From Azohydromonas caseinilytica (GTDB taxonomy: Bacteria; Pseudomonadota; Gammaproteobacteria; Burkholderiales; Burkholderiaceae_C), in contig NZ_JABBFW010000020.1 in NCBI RefSeq assembly GCF_012927045.1, positions 1-64,000 of the forward strand: a stretch of 64,000 bases of DNA, written 5' to 3'. Each line of letters begins with the position of its first letter. Positions within the stretch are counted from its first letter, which is position 1. Below the pieces are notes generated by a model, which was given only the letters and a program-made list of their open reading frames with translations, did no database searches and was not told the DNA's origin. A program made the translations under genes and the position numbers. Below are positions 45,013 to 58,670 of the stretch, piece by piece.

Positions 45013-45861
45013 CTACACCAGCTTCAACACCGCGAAGCCCACATGCGTGGCCGCGTGCGCCGCGATGGCGCTTTCCAGGTGATGCCGCCAGAACAGCCCG
45101 CCGTAGACCATCCCGCCCAGCAGGTTCAGCGCCAGCGTGCGCGCCACCAGCGCCGGCGTGATGTCGGCGGCCAGCGCCAGCGCGGGCAGGTGGCCCACGG
45201 CGAAGAGAACAGCCGCGACCCCGATGCCGGTCCAGGCCGCCAAAGGCGCGGGCGAAGACGCGGAAGCGCCGGCCGGCGCGCGGCGCAGCTTCGCCAGCAG
45301 CGCACCGATGAACCACACCACCAGGCTCATCACGCCCCAGCGCAGCATCACCTCCTCGGTGAAGCCGCCGTACAGCAGGCCCAGCGCCAGGCCGGTCAGG
45401 GCGGCCGAGGCGTCGGTGGCGGCTTGCTGCGCCAGCAGCGCGGCCCCGGGCGCGCCCAGCCGCGGCAGCAGCAGCCGGTCCGCGCCATACAGCAGCACGG
45501 CCAGCGCCAGGCCGATCAGCACGGCCTGCAGCAGCTGCGCGCGCAGCCGGGCCGATGCCGCCGGGCCGGCATCCGCGCCGGCCACGCGCTGCACCCACAC
45601 GCTGCGCAGCCCGGCGCGGTGCGCCACGGCGGCGCCCACGGCGGCCAGCACCAGCAGGATCAGCAGCGGATTGACCATGGACAGCAGCGCCCGCACGACC
45701 GGCCCCATCTCCTGCAGCGGCGGCGGCAGGGCCTCCACGGGCAAGCGCGCCCACTGCAGCGGCAGCACCAGCACGCCGGGCATGCCCAGCAGCAGGGCGC
45801 GCTTCCAGCGCGTCAGGAAGGACGGCGCCACAGCGGCGGTGGCGGGGCGGGGATCGGTCAT
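45013..45861 (-). CDS. CPBP-family intramembrane metalloprotease
   Basis: A 282-residue polytopic membrane protein of the CPBP (Rce1/Abi) family. The family motifs are visible: E-E-x3-R in GGFTEEVMLRWG (about residues 165-176), a His in FAVGHLPAL and a His in AAHAATHVGF. About seven hydrophobic helices are present. Members cleave or process prenylated or membrane peptides, and some serve bacteriocin immunity; the substrate is unknown. The start is ATG 45861. It stands alone between the RlmN-like gene and modC. Confidence 0.82.
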   Translation of the reverse strand: MTDPRPATAAVAPSFLTRWKRALLLGMPGVLVLPLQWARLPVEALPPPLQEMGPVVRALLSMVNPLLILLVLAAVGAAVAHRAGLRSVWVQRVAGADAGPAASARLRAQLLQAVLIGLALAVLLYGADRLLLPRLGAPGAALLAQQAATDASAALTGLALGLLYGGFTEEVMLRWGVMSLVVWFIGALLAKLRRAPAGASASSPAPLAAWTGIGVAAVLFAVGHLPALALAADITPALVARTLALNLLGGMVYGGLFWRHHLESAIAAHAATHVGFAVLKLV

Positions 45862-45957
45862 GGGCGATGTCCTGGTTGCGGTTTCGAGACGAGGGCTTGG
45901 GCGGCGCCGCCGCGGCGCACCATCTTCGGTGCCCTCCGTGACAAGGCCACGGCGCCG

Positions 45958-47045
45958 CTACATCAGCGCCACGCCCTTCACCTGCGCGAACACTTGGTCC
46001 CCGGGCTGCAGCGCCAGGGCCTCGCAGCTCTTGCGGGTGATGCGCGCCAGCAGCCGCGTGCCGCCCCGGCCGCCCAGGGCCAGCTGCAGCAGCGCCGTGC
46101 CGCGGTCGGCCTGCAGCTGCTCGATGACGGCGGGCAGCACGTTGATGATGCTGGTCTCGCGCGGCGCCTGGCGTGTGAGGCTCACGTCGCGCGCCAGCAC
46201 GCGCGCGCGCACGCGCTGGCCCAGGCCCGTGCCCGGCCCTTCGCCCACCCACAGCGTGCCGCCGCCGAAGCCCAGTCGCACCAGGCCGTAGGCCTCGTCG
46301 CGCTCGATGACCTCGGCCTCGATCACCACGCCGGCCTCGTCCGGCGCGCCGCCGCCGTGGCGCACCAGCGCCGGCAGGTCGGTGCGCGCCAGCAGCTCGG
46401 CCAGCGGCCCGGCGGCCTGCACCCGGCCGTGCTCCAGCAGCACCAGGTGGTCGGCCAGGCGCGCCACCTCGTCCAGGGCATGCGTGACGTAGAGGATGGG
46501 CAGCGCCAGCTCGCGTTGCAGCCGCTCCAGGTAGGGCAGGATTTCCGCCTTGCGCGGCGCGTCCAGCGCGGCCAGCGGCTCGTCCATCAGCAGCAGCTCC
46601 GGCGCGGTGGCCAGCGCCCGCGCGATGGCCACGCGCTGGCGCTCGCCGCCGGAGAGCGTGCCCACGCGGCGGCGCATCAGCCCGCCGATGCCCAGCAGCT
46701 CGATCACCGGCTCCAGCGCCAGGCGCTGCGCGGCCTCGCCGGCGCGGCGCCGGCCGTAGGCCAGGTTGCCGCTGACGTCCAGGTGCGCGAACAGCGCCGA
46801 TTCCTGGATCACGTAGCCCAGCGGCCGGCGGTGCGTGGGCACGAACAGGCCCCGCGCGTCGTCCTGCCAAGTCTCGTCGCCCAACGCCACGCGCCCGGCC
46901 GCGCGCTCCAGGCCGGCGATGGCGCGCAGCAGCGTGGTCTTGCCGCAGCCCGAGGGGCCGAACAGCGCCGTCACGCCGCGCCCGGGCAGGGACAGCGCCA
47001 CGTCCAGCGCGAAATCGCGCCGTTGCAGCCGCAACCGGGCCTCGA

Positions 47046-47049
<4 letters not shown>
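45958..47049 (-). CDS. modC: molybdate ABC transporter ATP-binding protein ModC
   Basis: A 363-residue ATPase of the molybdate importer. Walker A is GPSGCGKTTLL (about residues 31-41), signature LSGGERQRVAIARAL, Walker B LLLMDEPLAALD, switch His in YVTHALDEV. The C-terminal 130 residues hold the molybdate-binding TOBE/Mop domain (RARVLARDVSLTRQAPRETS), typical of ModC. The start GTG 47049 overlaps the modB stop (GTGA). ModC, ModB and ModA form one operon read modA to modC. Confidence 0.9.
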
Positions 47050-48737
<1,688 letters not shown>

Positions 48738-48758
48738 TAGCAATAGACCTTTCCCGCC

Positions 48759-49715
48759 GTGAATCTTCAGCAACTGCGCTCCGTGCGCGAGGCCGTGCGC
48801 CAGGGCTTCAACCTCACCGTCGTGGCCGAGGTGCTGCACACCTCCCAGCCGGGCGTGAGCCGCCAGATCCGTGAGCTGGAGGAGGAGATCGGCATCGAGC
48901 TGTTCGTGCGGGCCGGCAAGCGCCTGACCGGGCTGACGCCGCCGGGCGAGACGGTGCTGCCGATGATCGAGCGGCTGCTGCAGGAGGCGCACAACATCCG
49001 CTGCGCCGGCCAGGAGTTCGCCGCCCAGGGCAAGGGCACGCTGACCATCGCCGCCACGCACTCGCAGGCGCGCTACGCGCTGCCGCCGGCGGTGCGCGAC
49101 TTCAGCACCCGCTACCCCGAGGTGGCGCTGCGCCTGAAGCAGGGCTCGCCGCAGCAGGTGGCGGAGATGCTGCTCGCGGGCGAGGCCGACATCGGTGTCG
49201 CCACCGAGGCGCTGGCGAGCTTTCCCGAACTGGTGGCGCTGCCCTGCTACCAATGGACGCACGCCGTGATCGTGCCGCCGAAGCACCCGCTGGCGCAGGA
49301 CGCCGCCCAGGGCCTGCCGCTGACGCTGGAGCGGCTCACGCAATTTCCCATCGTCACCTACGAGCCCGGCTACACCGGCCGCAGCCACATCGACGAGGCC
49401 TTCCAGCGCCGCCACCTGAAATTCGACGTGGTGCTCTCGGCCATGGACGCCGACGTGATCAAGACCTATGTCGGGCTGGGCATGGGCGTGGGCATCATCG
49501 CCGCCATTGCCTGCGACGAGGAGCGCGACAAGGACCTGGTGGTGCTGGACGCGCGCCACCTCTTCGCCACCAACATGACCCGGCTGGCGGTGCGCCGCGG
49601 CACCTTCCTGCGCGGCTTCGTCTTCGACTTCATCCACTGCTTCGCGCCGCCGCTCAACCGCCAGCAGGTCGAGCGCGCGATGGCCGACACGGCCACCGCG
49701 GACGCCGAGCTTTGA
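48759..49715 (+). CDS. cysB: CysB-type LysR regulator of sulfur assimilation
   Basis: A 318-residue LysR protein close to CysB/Cbl. The helix-turn-helix reads NLTVVAEVLHTSQPGVSRQI, and the effector-pocket motif TIAATHSQARYALP is the CysB hallmark for sulfate/O-acetylserine-type ligands, with PIVTYEPGYTGRSHID further on. CysB activates sulfate and sulfonate uptake and assimilation genes. Several CysB-like paralogues exist in Burkholderiales (SsuR, Cbl), so the symbol marks the type. It starts with GTG 48759 and no clear Shine-Dalgarno. Downstream targets may include the ssu genes about 6 kb away. Confidence 0.82.
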   Translation: MNLQQLRSVREAVRQGFNLTVVAEVLHTSQPGVSRQIRELEEEIGIELFVRAGKRLTGLTPPGETVLPMIERLLQEAHNIRCAGQEFAAQGKGTLTIAATHSQARYALPPAVRDFSTRYPEVALRLKQGSPQQVAEMLLAGEADIGVATEALASFPELVALPCYQWTHAVIVPPKHPLAQDAAQGLPLTLERLTQFPIVTYEPGYTGRSHIDEAFQRRHLKFDVVLSAMDADVIKTYVGLGMGVGIIAAIACDEERDKDLVVLDARHLFATNMTRLAVRRGTFLRGFVFDFIHCFAPPLNRQQVERAMADTATADAEL

Positions 49716-49735
49716 CAGCGCTGTTCCAGAGGCGT

Positions 49736-49752
49736 CCCGGGCAGTGCCCGGG
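49736..49752 (+). terminator. hairpin after the CysB-type gene
   Basis: A perfect 7-bp stem (CCCGGGC / GCCCGGG) with a 3-nt loop begins 20 bp after the stop codon. There is no T-tract, so it is a weak terminator candidate only. Confidence 0.35.
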
Positions 49753-49948
49753 GTACGCGGCTTGCCGCTGAGACGGCCACAACCACCGCCGCCGGGCCCG
49801 GGTTGGCCTGCCGATCCGGAACAGGCGGGCTGCCGCCAGCCTGTCGCGTCTCCTGGGCGGGACGCCGGCGCTGGACGGCGTGTCCGGCCAGGGCGGTACC
49901 CTGCGCGTCAGCTTGTCCTTTGACGAGGTTTGACGAGGTAGCTTGAGC

Positions 49949-52675
<2,727 letters not shown>

Positions 52676-52825
52676 GCCGGGCGCTGCCGGCAGAAACGCG
52701 CCCAATGTCGAACTGGCCAGGAGAGCTGGACAATGGCTGCATGCATTGGGGTCTTTGTTTGGAAAAGCTGACCAATTCAGGACGCCTTCCGGCGAGGACC
52801 ATGACGTTTCCCGGAGTACCTGGAG

Positions 52826-54361
52826 TCAAGGCCGCCGACCCACCGCCACTTCCTCCGCGTTGCGCAGCGCCTGCCCGGCGGAGCCGCGCAGCGTGCGCAG
52901 CTGCCGCGTCAGCGCCTGCTTCAGCGCCGGCGGCATGGACTTGTAACGGTTGGCGAGCTGGTACGGGTCCGTCTCCAGGTCGTAGAACTCGCCGTCGCCG
53001 TTCTCGTACAGCGCGAAGCTGTAGTTCGAGGCGGTGCGCAGCCCGTGGTAGAGGTGGTTCTTCCAGACCGGGTTGGCCGCGGCCGCCTCGCGGTCCTCGG
53101 CCGGCTCCAGCACGCCCGCTTCCGAGCCCGGGTTGCCGGCCTCGGGCACGACTTCCAGGCTGGTCGGGCTCTGCAACAGCAGCGCCTGGCGCCAGCGCGC
53201 CGGCGCCGGGCCGGCGAACAGCGGCACCAGCGAGCGGCCGTCCACGAACTCCGGCGGCGCCACGCCCGCGATCTGGGCGAAGGTGGGTGCGAAATCGACG
53301 TTGGCCGTGAGCTGCCGCACCTTGCGCCCGGCCGGGATGCCCGGGCCGCGCACCACCAGCGGCACGCGGATGTCCTCCTCGAAGGCCCAGCCCTTGCCTT
53401 CCTTGAGCCGGTGCTGGCCCTGGTGAAAGCCGTTGTCCGAGCTGAAGAAGATATAGGTATTGTCCAGCGCGCCGGTGGCGCGCAGCGTGCGCACCAGGCT
53501 CTCCACCATGTCGTCCAGCGCCAGCGTGGACTGGCGGCGCTTGCGGTAGAAGGCATCGATGTCGGCCATGTCCGCGGCCGTCAGCAGCGTGCGGTTGCGC
53601 ATCCAGCGGGGCTTGTCGCTGATGTCGGCCTCGTTGAACGAGGGCGTGCGCGGTGCCTTCACCCAGGGCAGCGCCTCGGCGTAGCGCGGCGGCGGCGTGG
53701 CCGGCCCGTGCGGCAGGTAGGGCGTCAGGACCAGGAAGAACGGCTGCGCGGGCGTCTTGGCCGCGTCGCGCAGGAAGGCGTTGGCCTGCGCCTGCAGCAC
53801 GTCGTTGAGGTGATGCTCCGGGGCCTTGCCGTAGCTGAGCGTGCGGCCGTTGAAGTTGATGCGGTAGCTGTACTGGTTGTAGGGCGTGCCGGCGTTGGGG
53901 CTGAACCAGTAGCTCCAGCCCGGCGGCACGTAGCTGCGCCCGCCGTCCTCCACGTTGGGGTAGCCGTTGAGGTACTTGCCGATCAGCGCGGTGCGGTAGC
54001 CCGCGCCCTGCAGCCAGGTCGCCACGGTGGAGGACTCCAGCCCGTCGCGGTGAAACTTGAGGAAGCCGCCGTCGGGCCAGTGCCCGGTGAAGATGCCGGT
54101 GTGGTGCGAGAACTGCCCGCGCAGCGTGGTGGCGCGCGAGGGGCAGCACAAGGACAGGCTGACGAAGTTGTTCTCGAAGCTCGCGCCGGGCTGGGCCAGC
54201 AGGCGCCGCAGCTTGGGCATGTGCTGGGGCAGCTCCACGTCCATGTCGTCCACCAGGATGAACAGGATGTTGGCGCGCTGCGCCAGTGCCGGCGCGGCCA
54301 GGCCCGCCAGCAGGGCCAGCGCCAGCAGCCGCCGGCGCCAGGAAGGGCTCGGGAACGTCAT
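52826..54361 (-). CDS. exported arylsulfatase-type sulfatase
   Basis: A 511-residue formylglycine sulfatase. A signal peptide is visible (RRLLALALLAGLAAPALAQ). Metal-binding Asp residues are in ILFILVDDMDVEL, and the formylglycine motif C-x-P-S-R is LCCPSRATTLRG with Cys72 as the modified residue; IFFSSDNGFHQGQHRLKEGK completes the site. It hydrolyses sulfate esters, releasing sulfate as a sulfur source. No maturase gene is adjacent. ATG 54361 has GGAG at good distance; ATG 54367 is too close. It lies next to the ssu operon and downstream of the CysB-type regulator, which fits sulfur scavenging. Confidence 0.87.
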   Translation of the reverse strand: MTFPSPSWRRRLLALALLAGLAAPALAQRANILFILVDDMDVELPQHMPKLRRLLAQPGASFENNFVSLSLCCPSRATTLRGQFSHHTGIFTGHWPDGGFLKFHRDGLESSTVATWLQGAGYRTALIGKYLNGYPNVEDGGRSYVPPGWSYWFSPNAGTPYNQYSYRINFNGRTLSYGKAPEHHLNDVLQAQANAFLRDAAKTPAQPFFLVLTPYLPHGPATPPPRYAEALPWVKAPRTPSFNEADISDKPRWMRNRTLLTAADMADIDAFYRKRRQSTLALDDMVESLVRTLRATGALDNTYIFFSSDNGFHQGQHRLKEGKGWAFEEDIRVPLVVRGPGIPAGRKVRQLTANVDFAPTFAQIAGVAPPEFVDGRSLVPLFAGPAPARWRQALLLQSPTSLEVVPEAGNPGSEAGVLEPAEDREAAAANPVWKNHLYHGLRTASNYSFALYENGDGEFYDLETDPYQLANRYKSMPPALKQALTRQLRTLRGSAGQALRNAEEVAVGRRP

Positions 54362-54580
54362 CGGCATGTCTCCACTTGTCGTTCTTGCACGGGCGAAGCC
54401 ACTTCCTGCCGCCCTGCGGGGCGCGATGGGCCAGCGAAGTGGGAAAGGCTGCCGCATGGGCGGGCAGCCTCGGTGCAGCAGCAACCACGGCGCCCGGACC
54501 AGGGCATGCACCCCGCACCGGGTGCCGCCATGCAGGGCGCGCCGCGGCGCGCGACAGGCGGTGACGGTGAGGCGGCTCGC

Positions 54581-55162
54581 TCAGGTCGCGAAGCGCCACT
54601 CCCGCGGCGTCGCATGCCGGATGCGCGCCTGGCGGGCCTGGCGCTGCTGCATGGCATGCACCCAGCGGCCCGCGAAGGGCCAGGGGCCGAAGCCGGATTC
54701 GATGTTGATGTGGCCGACGTCACCCAGGTTGAAGGTGCTCAGGCCCCAGCGCTGGCCCCATTCCAGCGCGCGCGGCGCGCTCATCCAGGGGTCGGTGTCG
54801 CTGGCCACCAGCAGGCCCGGCACGCCCAGCGCGTGCTGCGGCAGCAGCGGCGCCACGCCGAACTTGTCCGGGTCGGCCGGCGCCACCAGCAGCGCCGCCG
54901 CGATGGGCGCGTCCGGGTGCCGCGCCAGGTACCGCGCCAAGGCCAGGCAGCCGAAGCTGTGCGCCGCCACGATCCAGCGCGCCGGGCCGGCCTGCCGCAG
55001 CGTCGCCGCGATGGTGTCGGCCCAGCGCTCCAGTTGCGGGTCGTCCCAGTCGGCCTGCCGCACGCGCAGCGCGCCGCGATGGCGCGACTGCAGCCAGCTC
55101 TGCCAGTGGCCCGGGCCGCTGTCGTGCAGGCCCGGCACGATCAACAGGCGAGCGGCGCTCAT
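54581..55162 (-). CDS. RBBP9/YdeN-family alpha/beta hydrolase
   Basis: A 193-residue serine hydrolase. The family start LLIVPGLHDSGPGHWQSWLQ, nucleophile elbow AHSFGCLA and catalytic His in DVGHINIESGFGPWP are clear; the acid is in VASDTDPWM. The natural substrate is unknown. Its ATG overlaps the ssuF stop (ATGA), so it belongs to the sulfonate operon, where it may remove ester or acyl groups; that role is inference. It is the last gene of the operon. Confidence 0.87.
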   Translation of the reverse strand: MSAARLLIVPGLHDSGPGHWQSWLQSRHRGALRVRQADWDDPQLERWADTIAATLRQAGPARWIVAAHSFGCLALARYLARHPDAPIAAALLVAPADPDKFGVAPLLPQHALGVPGLLVASDTDPWMSAPRALEWGQRWGLSTFNLGDVGHINIESGFGPWPFAGRWVHAMQQRQARQARIRHATPREWRFAT

Positions 55163-55377
55163 AGCGTGGCAATCGACACTTCGGTGGACTTCACCAGCGC
55201 GATGACCTCCTTGCCCGGCACCAGGCCCAGCTCCTTGACGGAGCGGCTGGTGATGACGGAGGTGACGATCAGCCCGCCGGGCGTCTCGATATCGACCTCG
55301 GACACGACCGGCCCGGCAATGACCTCGATCACCTTGTCGCGGAACTGGTTGCGCACGTTGATGGCGGCGATGGACAT
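55159..55377 (-). CDS. ssuF: SsuF-like molbindin (TOBE domain) protein
   Basis: A 72-residue single-domain Mop/TOBE protein (ISAR-type core NQFRDKVIEVIAGPVVSEVD, VITSRSVKELGLVPGKEVIA). Such molbindins bind molybdate or sulfate-like oxyanions. In Pseudomonas putida the sulfonate operon ssuEADCBF ends with exactly such a gene, ssuF, needed for sulfonate use; the position right after ssuB here matches. The start ATG 55377 has a good AGGAGGAG-type Shine-Dalgarno. The stop overlaps the hydrolase start. Confidence 0.82.
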   Translation of the reverse strand: MSIAAINVRNQFRDKVIEVIAGPVVSEVDIETPGGLIVTSVITSRSVKELGLVPGKEVIALVKSTEVSIATL

Positions 55378-55407
55378 GCTTCTCCTCCTGAAAACGGGGC
55401 CGCCGGC

Positions 55408-56247
55408 TCAGACGGCGGTGGCTTCGGCCAACGCCCGGGCGGGCGACGGGCGCAGCAGCCGCTGCAGCACGCGGTCCTCGAAGGCGGCGAAGGCGGGGTC
55501 GGCGCGCGAGCGCGGGCGCGGCAGCGGCACGTGCTCGTCGAAGGCGATGCGGTGATCCTCGATCAGCACCACGCGGTCGGCCAGCGCCACGGCTTCGGTC
55601 ACATCGTGCGTGACCAGCAGCGCCGTGAAGCCGTGCTCGTGCCACAGCGCCTCGATGAGCTGCTGCATCTCGATGCGCGTGAGCGCGTCCAGCGCGCCCA
55701 GCGGCTCGTCCAGCAGCAGCAGCCGCGGCTCGTGCACCAGCGCGCGCGCCAGCGCCACGCGCTGGCGCTGGCCGCCGGAGAGCACCGAGGGCCACTCCAG
55801 CGCGCGCTTGACCAGCCCCACCTGCGCCAGGGCGCGGCGCGCGCGCTGGCGGCCCTCGCGCTGCGGCAGCCCCAGGGCGACGTTGTCGAGCACGCTCTTC
55901 CAGGGCAGCAGCCGCGCGTCCTGGAACATGATGCGCGTGCCCTGGCCGTCGGCGTCGCCCGCCACGCGCAGCGTGCCGGCGTCGGGCTGCTCCAGCCCGG
56001 CGACATGGCGCAGCAGCGTGCTCTTGCCGCAGCCGCTGCGCCCGACGATGGCGACGAACTCGCCCGGGGCCAGGCGCAGCGTCACGTCCTGCAGCACGGG
56101 GCGCCCGCCGTAGCTCTTGCCCAGGTCCTGCACGATCACTTCCGCGCCGCGCGCCGAGGCGGGGCGCGCGTCGTGCCCGCCGGCCGGCTGCTGCGCAACG
56201 AAGGCGGCGCGCGGCACGGCGCCGAAGGGAATGGCTTCGAGTTGCAT
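55408..56247 (-). CDS. ssuB: aliphatic sulfonate ABC transporter ATP-binding protein SsuB
   Basis: A 279-residue ABC ATPase of the nitrate/sulfonate/taurine class. Walker A is [11 protein letters not shown], signature [15 protein letters not shown], Walker [13 protein letters not shown], switch His [10 protein letters not shown] 35-residue N-terminal extension precedes the domain. It lies between ssuC and ssuF in the same direction and energises sulfonate import. SsuB, TauB and related ATPases are hard to separate; ssuE, ssuA and ssuF nearby support the ssu reading. Confidence 0.88.
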   Translation of the reverse strand: MQLEAIPFGAVPRAAFVAQQPAGGHDARPASARGAEVIVQDLGKSYGGRPVLQDVTLRLAPGEFVAIVGRSGCGKSTLLRHVAGLEQPDAGTLRVAGDADGQGTRIMFQDARLLPWKSVLDNVALGLPQREGRQRARRALAQVGLVKRALEWPSVLSGGQRQRVALARALVHEPRLLLLDEPLGALDALTRIEMQQLIEALWHEHGFTALLVTHDVTEAVALADRVVLIEDHRIAFDEHVPLPRPRSRADPAFAAFEDRVLQRLLRPSPARALAEATAV

Positions 56248-56277
56248 GGGAAGTCCGTTCGGAAAAAGAGGTGCGGA

Positions 56278-57171
56278 TCAGCGCTGCTGGTGGGCCGGGT
56301 GCCAGCGCAACCACCAGCGCTCCAGGCCGCGGGCGGCCAGGTCGGCGGCCTTGCCCAGCAGGGCGTAGAGCACGATGCCCACCAGCACCACGTCGGTCTG
56401 CAGGAACTCGCGCGCGTTCATGGTCATGTAGCCGATGCCCGACTGCGCCGACAGCGTCTCGGCCACGATCAGCAGCACCCACATCAGGCCCAGCGAGAAG
56501 CGCAGGCCCACCAGGATCGACGGCAGCGCGCCGGGCAGGATCACGTGGCGGTACAGCGGCCAGCCGCTGAGGCCGTAGCTGCGCGCCATCTCGATGAGGC
56601 CGCGGTCCACCGAGCGGATGCCGTGGAAGGTGTTGAGGTAGATCGGGAAGAACACCGCCACCGCCACGAGGAACAGCTTGGCGCCCTCGCCGATGCCGAA
56701 CCACAGGATCACCAGCGGGATCAGCGCCAGCGGCGGGATGTTGCGCAGCATCTGGAAGGTGGTGTCCAGCAGCGTCTCGGCGCGCCGGAAGCTGCCGGTG
56801 AGCAGCCCGAACAGCAGTCCCAGGCTGCCGCCGATGGCCAGGCCGGCGAAGGCGCGCCCGGTGCTCACCACCACGTGCTCGCCCAACTCGCCCGACAGCA
56901 GTAGCGTCCAGAACGCCGTGAGCACCGCCCAGGGCTCGGGCAGCACCCGGCTGGACAGCCAGCCGCTGCGCGAGGCCAGCTCCCAGGCCACGACGATGAA
57001 CAAAGGCACCAGCCACGGCAGCGCGTGGCGCCAGGCCGGGTGGCTCCCACTCTTGCGCGACGTGCCGGCTGTGGACTGGAGCACCCGGTCGCCAGCGGGC
57101 TGGGGCCGGACCGCCGGCTCCTGGGGCTGCGCGGGCGGGACTTCAGAGGGAAATGCGCAGTTGCGTGACAT
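56278..57171 (-). CDS. ssuC: aliphatic sulfonate ABC transporter permease SsuC
   Basis: A 297-residue permease. About 45 hydrophilic residues precede the first membrane segment (ALPWLVPLFIVVAWELA); five more follow. The coupling motif EMARSYGLSGWPLYRHVILP and the block FQMLRNIPPLALIPLVILWF are typical of SsuC/TauC. The start ATG 57171 lies inside the VOC gene (29-nt overlap), indicating coupling. It is followed by ssuB after 30 bp. Confidence 0.9.
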   Translation of the reverse strand: MSRNCAFPSEVPPAQPQEPAVRPQPAGDRVLQSTAGTSRKSGSHPAWRHALPWLVPLFIVVAWELASRSGWLSSRVLPEPWAVLTAFWTLLLSGELGEHVVVSTGRAFAGLAIGGSLGLLFGLLTGSFRRAETLLDTTFQMLRNIPPLALIPLVILWFGIGEGAKLFLVAVAVFFPIYLNTFHGIRSVDRGLIEMARSYGLSGWPLYRHVILPGALPSILVGLRFSLGLMWVLLIVAETLSAQSGIGYMTMNAREFLQTDVVLVGIVLYALLGKAADLAARGLERWWLRWHPAHQQR

Positions 57172-57562
57172 GGTGTTCTTTGACGTGCAGAAGGGGTTCG
57201 GGCGGCAGCGCGATCAGCTCCAGCCGGTTGCCGAAAGGGTCCTCGGTGCTGGCGCGGCCCTCGTCGGCCAGCGCCCAGGCGTCCACCGGGTGGCCGCCGG
57301 CGCGCAGCCGCTCCAGCACCGCGGGCAGCTCGCGCAGGCGCAGCGCCAGGTGCGCCTGCGGCGCGACACCGGTGTAGCGGCCCTCGCTCAGGTCCCGGGT
57401 CAGGCCTTCGAGCCCGAAGCGCAGCACGCGCGCGGGTTCGGCCTGGGCGGTGTTGAGCTCGTGCAGGCCCAGCACGTCGCGGTAGAAGCGCCGCGCCTGC
57501 GCGGCGCCGCCGGGCGGCACGGGCAGCTGCACGTGGTCCAGGAAAGGGCGGCTTGGGATCAT
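57143..57562 (-). CDS. VOC (glyoxalase/extradiol-fold) protein in the ssu operon
   Basis: A 139-residue vicinal-oxygen-chelate protein (FLDHVQLPVPPGGAAQARRF at the start, DPFGNRLELIALPPEPLLHV near the end). The metal positions of enzymatic members would be the His in DHVQL, a central His in QAHLALR and the Glu in NRLELI, all present. It takes the place where ssuD, the sulfonate monooxygenase gene, usually sits between ssuA and ssuC. Its function here is unknown; a role in handling a sulfonate or an aldehyde product is a guess. Confidence 0.82.
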   Translation of the reverse strand: MIPSRPFLDHVQLPVPPGGAAQARRFYRDVLGLHELNTAQAEPARVLRFGLEGLTRDLSEGRYTGVAPQAHLALRLRELPAVLERLRAGGHPVDAWALADEGRASTEDPFGNRLELIALPPEPLLHVKEHHVTQLRISL

Positions 57563-57588
57563 GGTCGCTCCGTACCCGGTGCGAGGTT

Positions 57589-58566
57589 TCAGAGCGCGCC
57601 GCGTGCCGCCACCGCATCCGCGATGCGGATGGGCTTCGGGATCAGCCTGAGCGCGTGAAAGGTGTCGGCGATGCGCTGCTGGCGCGCCACCACGTCGGGC
57701 GTGAGCGGCGCGACCTTGAACTCGTAGCGCTGGATGCTGGTCTTGACCACCTCGCGGTCCAGGCCCTGCAGCGGCGCGATCAGGGTGGCAGCCTCGTCCA
57801 CGTGGCTCTTGAGCCATTGGCCGCGTTCCACCAGGTCCTCGAACAGCGCCTGGATCACCTTGGGGTTGTGCTCCACGAACTTGCGCTCGGCCAGGTAGAA
57901 GTTGAAGTTGTCCACCACGCCGCGACCGTCGGCCAGGCTGCGCGCGCCGATCTGCTTCTCGGCGGCGGCCAGGAACGGGTCCCAGATCACCCAGGCGTCC
58001 ACCGCGCCGCGCTCGAAGGCGGCGCGCGCGTCGGCCGGGGCCAGGAACACCGGCTGGATGTCGCTGTACTTCAGGCCGTGCTTCTCCAGCACCTTGACCA
58101 GCAGGTAGTGCACGTTGGAGCCCTTGTTGAGCGCCACCCTGCGCCCGCGCAGCTCGGCCACGCTCTTGATGGGCGAGTCCTTGGGCACGACCAGCGCCTC
58201 GGCCGTGGGCGAGGCCGGGTCGTTGCCGATGTAGATGAAGTTGGCGCCGGCGGCCTGGGCGAAGATGGGCGGCGCCTCGCCCACGTAGCCCACGTCCACC
58301 GAGCCCACGTTCAGGCCTTCGAGCAGCTGCGGACCGGCCGGGAACTCCACCCACTGCACGCCCGCGCCCAGCGCGGCCAGGCGCTTCTCCAGCGTGCCCT
58401 GCGCCTTCTGCAGCACGAACAGGCTGGCGGACTTCTGGTAGCCCACGCGCAGCGTGACGGCAGGTTGCGCGCGCAGCCACTTGGGGTTCATGCCCAGCAC
58501 CAGGGCGGCGAGGGCGCCGCGCTGCAGGATGCGGCGTCGATGGGAGGACTTGAGTTCGGGAAGCAT
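57589..58566 (-). CDS. ssuA: aliphatic sulfonate-binding periplasmic protein SsuA
   Basis: A 325-residue substrate-binding protein of the SsuA/TauA family. The signal peptide (RRRILQRGALAALVLGMNP, cleavage near LRAQ) has a twin-arginine-like start. Mature blocks include LRVGYQKSASLFVLQKA, VDVGYVGEAPPIFAQAAGAN and GRRVALNKGSNVHYLLVKVL, typical of aliphatic sulfonate binders. The start is ATG 58566. It follows ssuE after about 100 bp and precedes the VOC gene. Confidence 0.9.
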   Translation of the reverse strand: MLPELKSSHRRRILQRGALAALVLGMNPKWLRAQPAVTLRVGYQKSASLFVLQKAQGTLEKRLAALGAGVQWVEFPAGPQLLEGLNVGSVDVGYVGEAPPIFAQAAGANFIYIGNDPASPTAEALVVPKDSPIKSVAELRGRRVALNKGSNVHYLLVKVLEKHGLKYSDIQPVFLAPADARAAFERGAVDAWVIWDPFLAAAEKQIGARSLADGRGVVDNFNFYLAERKFVEHNPKVIQALFEDLVERGQWLKSHVDEAATLIAPLQGLDREVVKTSIQRYEFKVAPLTPDVVARQQRIADTFHALRLIPKPIRIADAVAARGAL

Positions 58567-58670
58567 GGTCGGGTCCTGGGAGTTATGAGGGTGTGGCGCC
58601 GCGGCCGCCGGGCCGCGGGCGGGGAAGAGGGGCGTGGGCGCGGCGAGGCGCCTTCAGGGGCAGGCGAGGC

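Noticed and set aside
49919-49938. Tandem 10-bp repeat TTTGACGAGG as a regulatory iteron
   Set aside because: Only two copies, directly before a start codon; more likely a small slippage duplication.
57143-58480. 445-codon frame that ends as the VOC protein and overlaps ssuA
   Set aside because: The upstream two thirds are an out-of-frame reading of ssuA; the VOC protein has its own ATG at 57562, so this is not a fusion.
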